A DNA stretch of 64,000 nucleotides from Coleophoma eucalyptorum (Eukaryota; Ascomycota; Leotiomycetes; Helotiales; Dermateaceae), in assembly GCA_026120035.1 (NCBI GenBank), contig JALRME010000028.1, positions 377,255 to 441,254 on the forward strand. The letters are read 5' to 3'. The stretch's first letter is position 1. Every line of letters starts with the position of its first letter. Below are positions 56,473 through 64,000 of this stretch, in pieces. A program made the translations under genes and the position numbers. Under the pieces are notes generated by a model, which searched no databases, was not told the origin of the DNA, and worked only from the letters and a program-made list of their open reading frames with translations.

Positions 56473-57601
56473 ATCTGAGATGAACAACCTTCTATGGAGA
56501 TGGGTTAAGTCTAACCACAGAAAAATGAATATCGGTTAGGAGTCCTAAGTTAGAACACATAAAGTAGAGGGAACCATAGTTTGTAAATTTTGCATATGAG
56601 GACGTTTGGTAGAGTTACTAGAACCATTAGCGCCTAGACAATTGGCAGACGCTTCGCGAAAAATTTGGTAGTTTCTAATAGTAAATTTCTTTAGAGTTTA
56701 TATTTGCCCACGTAATCACGTACAGTTGCCGATTATCAATTAAAGAGTCCTTAAAGAAGTGATTCTAGCTAGTCGAAAAACTAATCCTTTGAGTAGTATA
56801 TTAACAGCTTTGTTGAGAAACACTAGCGCACAGATATGTAAGAGGTCTCGTATAATATATCAAGCGCCGATGTGTAAGAACCCAACCTGTTAGGAGTTAC
56901 AGGTAGAGTGACATACAAAAGATCAATAAATAGGGTATAGGTAGGTAGGTAGTAGTTGTTATAGCACAGAATGAACTATTCCCCTCTCCTCCCCTCCTTT
57001 CCAAGAATTTTTTCATCACTCTCCGGATACGCGAGGCACCAACAAAACATATGTTACCTAGACTTCCGAATTTTCCTATGACAGATGCATTGCTATGAAA
57101 TGGCTCGAGCTAAGCACGAGGGTCAAAATAGGAACATTTGATGCGTTAGCCCTCGGCGTCGCTGCCCCTCATCGTCGTCATCGCTCCTCGTAGCATATTC
57201 GTGATGTCTTCTGAACACAACCTCTTCTTCCTATTCTCTAAATTGCTTAGAGTTGTACCTGCCTAACCTCCTATTGTCTATCTACTTTCTGTGTGCCCGT
57301 ATATCCGCATAGTACATAATGCAGTTGTAGCCAGAAGTTGAACCTGCGGGACCAGGTGTTCTAGCACTTGGGACACGCGTGGTCTTCATAGTACTATGTC
57401 CACCGATGGGTGTTGCAAAGAACAACATGCCCCTTCGCTTCGCCCCCGCCCCCCAGAATCCCTTTCGACTCATCGACCACCCCAACGACTGCGGGGATGG
57501 GAGCCGATATTTGTGATATCTGAGAGGCTGGGGCAGTGGTCGCAGGTGGTGGAAATGGATGTGCCGCTGGTGGTGTGAAATGATCTAGTTTCCGTGTAGC
57601 A
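56473..57601. other. convergent spacer between the MFS and regulator genes
   Basis: No gene recognised. Frames at 57282-57669 are shadows or low-complexity Pro-rich sequence near the end of the regulator gene. The short run GTAGGTAGGTAGTAG at 56939-56953 is a simple repeat. Confidence 0.5.
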
Positions 57602-59878
57602 TCATGGGAATTTGCTGCTATCCCATCTTTCGTCGCCAAGATCGCCTGGTAGTGGAACAGCGTTCCCACGCATCAAGGTATCCATGAATGCGGTGTCAAT
57701 ACCCTTGAATACCCAGTCGTCGAGGCTTGCGCCCACATTTGGAAACACCAAATCCGATCGTATGGGCGAGCCTGCCGAGATCACTGGTGCAATTTGTATA
57801 ACAGGATGAGGTTGACTTGGGTCATATGTCGCTGACGTGGATGTCACTGGTAGCACTGCAATGTTGGCAGTGCCGTGATCATCGCTGGAATCAGATAAAT
57901 GTGGTCGCCAAATCAGCATGGAGCCAATGCCACCGATAGTGATACCTTCCGAAAGACTCTGGGCCTGCTCTATCTTCGCGGCTGGTAGGGCTGCGACACC
58001 TTCCCAAGATATTTGAATGTTGCCAAGGTACGGCACCCGCATAATCAAGATATCGCACCGATTTCTTTGGCTATGCTTTATCTCGTGCGGCTGGCTCGCT
58101 CGAAGACTATGTTGCCGCACAGCGTCCTCCTCGATGGCTAATAGATCTCTTAAGAGAGCGGCACATCGCACAGCAAGTACGTCCCCATGCAGGTCAGACA
58201 TTGAATCAATGGAATCAAGAGCTCGCCTCACAGTCGCTCGGTCGCTTAGTCGTTGGTGTGCCAGTAAAGGGTCCCATTCAGTCCCGCAGTGGCTTGTGAT
58301 GTGCCCTAGCATCAATGCTATGCCCGCTATAAGGGCCAGGAAGTCACTCATCCGACAGCAAGCTGAGATAGGGTTGAACATCCGCAGCTCGATCTCTCGA
58401 GTCAAGATCTCTCTGCTAGCGTTGACGCATGCAATCTTGGAGTACACCCTTTGCGAGGCATCGTGAGGACATAGCATGTTTGGTAGATGGAGCTGGACCA
58501 CTAGGCTGTAGTAACACATGTGACCAAAAGCCCGCCGAGTCTCAATCAAAGCTTTCAAAGAGTCTCTCTCAAGCCCTACGAAAGCTAATGGTCGCCAGAA
58601 TATAGACGGCATCTGCTCGGCAGCCAGGATTATTTCTCGGTCTATCTCGGCCGTTAGATCCAATGCTTGTTGTACCGACTCCACTTGATTACGTTCGAGA
58701 ATCTTCGCTGTCAAACTTCCGACCAATGCAGACAAGTTATGGCCAAGAGTCGAGTCACTTGTTATTGTTTGAAACGCAAGAGTCATATGACCTGTACTGG
58801 TTGGCAAACCAAGCAGCAGGGACAGCATACGTTCCATGGACACAATCGTACTCCACATGACCTCCGGTTCAAGATCGCTCTCATCCTTGATCAGCATAAA
58901 ACAATGATGGCCTGGTCGATGCAAACCCAGTATCTGTGCCGCTGTGACAGCACGACGGGTCGTGATCCAAGCCCGGCGGATATTGCTGCAGTCTATGTGA
59001 TAGAATATCTCGAAAATAAGGTTCTCTAGGCCTTCTAAAGTTCCTAATAATGTGTCATCCATATTGACCAACTTGATAGCCGACTCTGCGAGTTCCTTCA
59101 TGATGACGTGTTGGTGCTTAGTGAGACCAGGCACCACCTCTTTGGTTGAGAGATCTTGTATTGCAGCAGCAAACAGCAGCATTTGTCTTGCTAATAATGT
59201 GGGATGCCTCTCTGGGTATAGAAGACTTCTAGCCGGAATTTGTTGCTTCGGCATCTTGTCCAACCCTAAGCTGTGAGACTTATAGTCCGACTGATAGCAT
59301 ATCACAGAGACAATGCTGACTTTATCAGAAAGTATACTGATATCAGTCTTACATGGTAGGGCGCGAAGAAGTGCCTCTCTGATTGTTGTGTGAGCCTCCG
59401 GTTCTGGAAGCGTGGAGTCGTCAGCGATCCGGTGTGAATAGCCGCCGCTTCCCTAACGTATCCTTGGATCAGCGTTTAATCGTGGGTATGGCAGCTTTCA
59501 ACCAACCTTTTTGTTCCAATGCGCGTTGGAAATTGACACTGCTGGCGATTCAGATATCGGAAAGCTACCCAGTGGTGCTCTTGGCCCATCAGCATGTATT
59601 AAGTCTACATTGTTCGCCTCCGGATCCCCAGCGAGGAGTCGATCATCTAGATTGGCCTTCGCTCTAGAGCGGCCAGTATTATCTACGGCATCGCCCAGCC
59701 CAGGAGAGTCATATTGAGTGATGCATTGTGAACCTCGCCGCTTGCATACAATACAGGTGGCATTGTCTGGCGTAGCGTAAACACACTTGACTTTTCTTCT
59801 TCTGCATTCTTGGCAACTGTGCGCGCCCTTCCTGAGTTTTCTCTTTTTCGCTATAAACTCATCTGAATCAAATTCCAT
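57602..59878 (-). CDS. Zn2Cys6 transcription factor
   Basis: Exons 59878-59507 and 59452-57602 give 740 aa. The DNA-binding domain is C22-x2-C25-x6-C32-x9-C42-x2-C45-x6-C52, preceded by a basic KKRKLRKG patch. The intron (54 bp) uses a GTTGGT donor, rarer than GTAAGT, with a CTGAT branch-like word and TTAG acceptor; the joined frame gives EAHTTIREALLRALPCKTD, the usual start of the regulatory region in this class. The middle part has YHIDCSNIRRAWITTRRAVTAA, QILGLHRP, matching the fungal transcription factor domain. It is convergent with the MFS pump and divergent from the MAPEG gene, the usual position of a pathway-specific activator. The targets are inferred, not shown. Confidence 0.9.
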
Positions 59879-60327
59879 CGTGACATACGTTGCTGCCGTG
59901 ATTATGTTGATACGATGAGCCCCGAGGAGAAAGTCGGGAATCTACCTTCGACCGAGGGGGTAAGTCTCAGATCTCCGAAGCTGACCAATTGCTCGGAGGG
60001 CTGAACTTCGGTTAATTTCGGACGACTTACTAAGATCTATAGTAAGTTATAGGGAGGAATGATCTATCGGACGAACAACTATTCACTATTGACTCTACGG
60101 TATTGCAATCTCTGGCTCAGAGTTATAGGACCCTCTCGATGACGAAGCATATTGGTTCGACCGAACTCGGTGATCTATATAACCGCCCCTTATGCAAATT
60201 CCATCCGACATCTCTCGTTCACCCATCTTCACAAGCTGCGTCGATTATAGTAGAGCAGCAGATCTGATCTTGAAGAGCAGGAAATCTGGAAAAGAATAAT
60301 TAACGTTGAGAATCATTGCATTCAATC
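59879..60327. promoter_or_regulatory. shared divergent promoter with CTCCGA-N14-TCGGAG inverted repeat
   Basis: The 449 bp between the regulator and MAPEG start codons contain CTCCGA at 59973-59978 and TCGGAG at 59993-59998, an inverted pair placing CCG and CGG 16 bases apart. Further TCGG words lie at about 60008, 60017 and 60067. Zn2Cys6 factors bind CGG triplets in inverted, everted or direct arrangement, so this is a candidate operator for the neighbouring regulator. Spacing preference is unknown. Confidence 0.45.
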
Positions 60328-60907
60328 ATGGCAAGTTTACTGGGTTTCAACAAGAATATATCGTACTTCACAGTGAGTTGAAAATATGCAATCTAGTCGT
60401 TCATTGTTGTCGGCTGACATTCGCTCCAGATTCCATTGGCACTGATTCTCGCCCTTGGTGCACGATTTTACTCAGGGCTTTCAGGACCTGGGAAAAAACA
60501 CTTTGATCGACATTATCCAAGAGACTTCGCCGAAACCCTGAAGAAATCTAATCTGGATGAAGAGGTACATTATAGTGAGATACTCTAGTCGATTATCCAC
60601 GCTGATCTAAAGCTAGCTTCGGAATCGCTTACTGCGGGCTGAAGCATGTTCAGCAAATGGTTTTGAGGCCCTTCCACTGTTCGCCGCTGCGGTGACGGCA
60701 GGCAATTCGGCAGGTGTCTCCCCACTGACCATGAATGTACTCTCGGTCGGTTGGCTGGTGACCCGCGCGCTGTATACTTACGTTTACATCTGGTATCAAG
60801 GGACAGAAAAGCTTGCGCTAGGGCAAGCACCGCTTCGTTTTAATGTATGGGCAGCTGGCGCCATGATTTGTATGTCTATGTTCGTACTGGCTGGATTGAG
60901 AGCCTGA
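60328..60907 (+). CDS. MAPEG family membrane protein (microsomal GST-like)
   Basis: Exons 60328-60372, 60430-60564 and 60617-60907 give 156 aa, the normal MAPEG length. The frame closes over two introns of 57 and 52 bp. The protein opens MASLLGFNKNISYFT, has a helix in IPLALILALGARFYSGL, the conserved ANGFEALPLFAAAV motif region, then SVGWLVTRALYTYVYIW and a last helix ending FVLAGLRA. Four membrane helices are expected. Members of PF01124 conjugate glutathione to lipophilic or reactive compounds or reduce hydroperoxides in the ER membrane; many fungal ones are uncharacterised. Only the last exon has an obvious open frame, so it is easily missed. Confidence 0.87.
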
Positions 60908-61823
60908 CTGGGCCATCTCCAACATACCTAGATTTCCGGAGGAAATTTTAAATCGGAAACTTGGGTTTTACTCCTAATATCAGCCCAATTACAAGGACTA
61001 AAATAAGAACATTTGAAAGGTTATCTACGGGTTAAGCGATAAGCCCACTTTGTCTTATTTCCAACTTACACTAAAAGTTGTGACTCGCCGTATAACCTTG
61101 AGATCTCTCTTCTCAAGTTCATCTTTTACTTATATTATATCTTCCTTTTACAACAAAATACCAAATTACCAATACCTCCGCTAAAAAGGGTACAGCTACA
61201 AAAGATACAAAAGCTACAGTCAATTACTAAGAATTTTCTACTAGCACTAGAACCAACGTTAGAGAACGAAGATGGATCTAAATAGTAAAAACTCAACTAT
61301 ACCAAAGATATTTCTACTATAAGCCGTACAACCTTTGGTTGCTCGCCAGTTGTTGATAATTCTTCAAAGATCTTGAGCAATTGTATTACACCTCTTGCAG
61401 ATGTAATTCTATCGTCGCCGTCGTAAGATCGTGCTTTACTTACCAATAGTATTATAACTATCGTAGATATAAATTTCCCGAAAAATACCATTCTGTCCTT
61501 ACGCCGACTATACTATATAGGTACTGTATCAATTTCTAAGAGTATCGAGGTCTAGCGGAATCAATATGCCAAGTTCAGCTTTCCGAGACGCCTCAGAAGT
61601 TGAAGATACCATACTTGACGACTCTATATGAGGCACTTGGTAATATAGACAGCGAGGAATTCCAAATGTAGTACTAATTTCAGAACGACATCTTCCCACT
61701 TCAGAACAATAGTGATATCTCAACGTTACTTGAAGACTTGCTATGCGATATACCCCAATTCAAACACGGATCAACATTGGGTCAATATCCTATAGGTGAG
61801 GGATATTGTCGCCTTGAAAAACA
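60908..61823. other. AT-rich spacer
   Basis: Two 64-codon minus-strand frames (61297-61491 and 61529-61723) have no recognisable similarity; the first starts with a hydrophobic stretch (FISTIVIILLVSKARS) that could be a chance signal-like sequence. No gene called. Confidence 0.4.
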
Positions 61824-62742
61824 TTACATTTGTTCAACATCTCTTGGCTCCCTCACCATGAATGCGGTTTTCTCATGATTTGACCCCCCATAAGGACTAA
61901 AATCCAGCACAATCTCATCTACTTCTATCCATCCATGTTTCATGTACAACCCTTGCCCCTTCGCGCTCGCCTGGACAAAACTTTTTGCATTTTCCTTGTC
62001 TGCTAGCTCGAGGACTAGAGTCAGGAGCATATTACCAAGACCTTGTCGCTGGTATCTTGGCTGAACGGCAAGAATATTCATAACTTAAGAACTTGTTAGT
62101 ATATACGTATATCTAGAGTCTGATATATTAACGACAAACAAAACATAATTAAGAAATGTAGATAAGTACGAACAGTAGTCTTTCTCAGGTACAATCCACT
62201 TCTTCCTCTCTCGGATTGATCTAGTAAAGAACTCAATAAATAGTTCGTTATTTGATCCGGGTGTATGAGGTTGGTTACGTATAGTCGTTTCGGGATCTGC
62301 GGCGTTAGGATCGGGAGTGTGAGGGTATACCCATTTACTGAAAGCGACAATTTCGCTATTAGAAATCCGACTTATTAGCATCTATTTACTATTATATAGC
62401 GTATTTGTAACCAGTACCAACAGCTAGACTTCGATGTATCGTAATATATATCAAAATGGTTCTTTATATTCTTTTCAAAATAAAGGCTAGAGTATAATTA
62501 GGATAGAATAGATCTAACACATACCCAGTCTCCTCATTTACAGCCTTGAAGTATTTTATTCCAGGTGCCGTAAAGCTCTTCTCGTAAACCTTTAATGAAT
62601 TCTCTTTCAATACCTTCTGGTCGGCCCGAGGATGGAAATACATCCAGGCAGGGTCGGTGGCGAATGCTTCATCGAATATGTCTACGCATTTAGACATATC
62701 CGACAGTTCGCACGGCATAATTTTGAACTCGGGTGAAGTCAT
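61824..62742 (-). CDS. GNAT family N-acetyltransferase
   Basis: Exons 62742-62525, 62355-62174 and 62083-61824 give 219 aa with matching phases (introns 169 and 90 bp). The N-terminal part (IMPCELSDMSKCVDIFDEAFATDP) is the usual GNAT opening. EIVAFSKWVYP is strand 3. Motif A, MNILAVQPRYQRQGLGNMLL, has the acetyl-CoA binding Q145-x2-G148-x-G150. ASAKGQGLYMKHGW is the motif B region. The GNAT acceptor cannot be predicted. The second donor (GTTCGT) is unusual, so that junction is less certain than the first. Confidence 0.85.
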
Positions 62743-64000
62743 ATTATAGCCCTTTGGAGAAAGCTGTGATTCAAAGTTTTGGGAGTTGTGTTACGAAGGA
62801 GGTCAAAGGTCGCGATGTGGGAAGAGTCTTCTTTTCAACGTTCTTCTAATCCAGGGAAGATCTAACTTGCACCTGCTCCTTTTAGACAAAGGATGTATTT
62901 AGGCAACCGTGTTAATAATCTAAAGGATAAGCAGAGGTGGGGGGTTGGGGGCAGTAAATCATATATATAACTAATTTTCCTCCTATCTAGGTGTGTAGAA
63001 GCTAATCATTCACGTTGCAACGATGAATATCTAGTCTCAATCTTTATAACAGGCTGGTTAGAAAAATCAAATCATTCTTTTCTGCAAGCTGAACATTTCA
63101 CAAGAGTCTGTCATAATCCAATTACAAGCTTTCCTCTCCGCTACTGAGCCAAAAGACTATAGCATTGGGCAAACAACCACTTCAATTGCAATGTACTTAC
63201 GCATCTCACATAATATTATCTCGTCATGTGATCATACTTTCCACAGATCATTCAAGTTCTTGTATTAAGAATGATGCATTTATTGACCTATTTGAACCAA
63301 GAAGAACATAAGCACAAAAGCTAGAGCAAAAGAAGGAATAAAAGTACAAAAGATTACACGCAGGTAATGAAATATCCTTATGACTTCCTACTCCACTTTG
63401 GCTATCAACCGGCAATAAAGTCTCTGAGCACCGACTTCCGTATTAGGTCATACCTCGCGTTCTATCTCCAATCACTCAATCGTTAATTTGGGTTGAGGTG
63501 TAAGATCAGATTACCGAACGCGAAGGCCCCGTAGTTCCCCGTCCGTGAGAATATCGTCTTAGTTGCGGATGTTCGGCATTATATAGGGGAAATTAGCGAA
63601 GCGTTGAAGGACGTCCGAAGCGGGGGAGTGCGAGATACGCACCTACCTTTGTAAGATTTTATGAATAATGACGTATAAGGATGCAGATATGCTCGTTATT
63701 AATAAGGCTTGTTTCGTCTTTTATATAGTAGGGGATATCCTATCAGAGCATTTAGAGTCACGGGACGTGGAATAGAGGGTGGTTGGTGACAGCAGCATAT
63801 TTTGAGTATATCTTCAAAATCGCCAAAGAAGATTCTTGGAGTAACGAATATGTAGTAGTTGGACCTCCATAGTGTAGGCCTGCTACGTATATATAACTTT
63901 TAGTTAGATGACATCAGGTGACAAAACATAATTAAAATCAGGTGACCCCTTAACACCATGAAGTGGAAATTTTACTAAATGTGCTGACGCTGTTTTGGTG
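62743..64000. other. gene-free end of window with LTR-like repeat
   Basis: No gene recognised. The last 300 bases include the second copy of the dispersed repeat. A GC-richer patch at about 63500-63650 differs from the AT-rich surroundings and may belong to the same element. Confidence 0.45.
63730..63950. repeat. dispersed repeat copy B (LTR-like)
   Basis: TATCAGAGCA, GTCACGGGACGTGGAATAG, GAGGG and a later AAATCAGGTGAC appear in the same order as in the copy at 25190-25400. GTCAC and GTGAC flank the central word as a short inverted pair. Confidence 0.45.

Noticed and set aside
61297..61491. Small secreted protein candidate on the minus strand
   Set aside because: The hydrophobic start is suggestive, but the AT-rich context, lack of cysteines and absence of any known family make it unsupported.

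Overview
The window is a piece of a filamentous ascomycete genome (Pezizomycotina). Short spliceosomal introns of about 46-60 bp with GTAAGT/GTGAGT-type donors interrupt most genes. The gene families are fungal-specific: HET, HET-NACHT-WD40, NACHT-ankyrin, Fungal_N, DUF6594, DUF7708, DUF3425 and Zn2Cys6. Genes are sparse, and intact ones alternate with AT-rich spacers, broken genes and transposon debris, so this reads as accessory, fast-evolving sequence. I rebuilt exon structures by hand from splice signals and reading-frame continuity; they are inferences, not transcript data.

Layout. 0-16 kb: an MmgE/PrpD enzyme (-), a broken N-terminal half of a HET gene, an AAA+ ATPase (+), a long Yippee-domain protein (-), a DUF7708 protein with a decayed P-loop (+) followed by a frameshifted zinc-ribbon remnant, an unidentified remnant (-), a broken C-terminal half of a HET gene (+) and a SnoaL-like protein (+). 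16-30 kb: degenerate Ty3/gypsy reverse transcriptase, a sugar-transporter fragment, a beta-lactamase-like serine hydrolase (+), a DUF6594 membrane protein (-), a Fungal_N (STAND N-terminal) protein (-), and a Fot1/pogo transposon whose stop codons look like repeat-induced point mutation (RIP). 30-48 kb: two large NOD-like receptor (NLR)-type genes. One is a membrane-anchored alpha/beta-hydrolase-NACHT-ankyrin protein of about 1720 aa (-). The other is a HET-NACHT-WD40 protein of about 1510 aa (+), with the architecture of Podospora het-D/het-E/het-R. Between them lie a decayed F-box-like gene, an intact HET gene and a glutamate-repeat pseudogene holding an assembly gap. 49-63 kb: a secreted histidine acid phosphatase (+), a DUF3425 gene cut by one stop (-), a frameshifted alcohol dehydrogenase (+), an intact 9-exon MFS efflux pump (+), a Zn2Cys6 regulator (-), a MAPEG membrane protein (+) and a GNAT acetyltransferase (-).

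How it fits together. The middle of the window is an allorecognition/innate-immunity type island. It has two full-length NLR genes whose repeats are almost identical to each other, surrounded by intact and dead HET and STAND-related genes. The 52-61 kb block looks like a small detoxification or secondary-metabolism cassette in which the dehydrogenase has died while pump, regulator and MAPEG protein remain open. The regulator and the MAPEG gene are divergent and share a promoter of about 450 bp with a CTCCGA-N14-TCGGAG inverted repeat. No tRNA, rRNA or CRISPR was seen.
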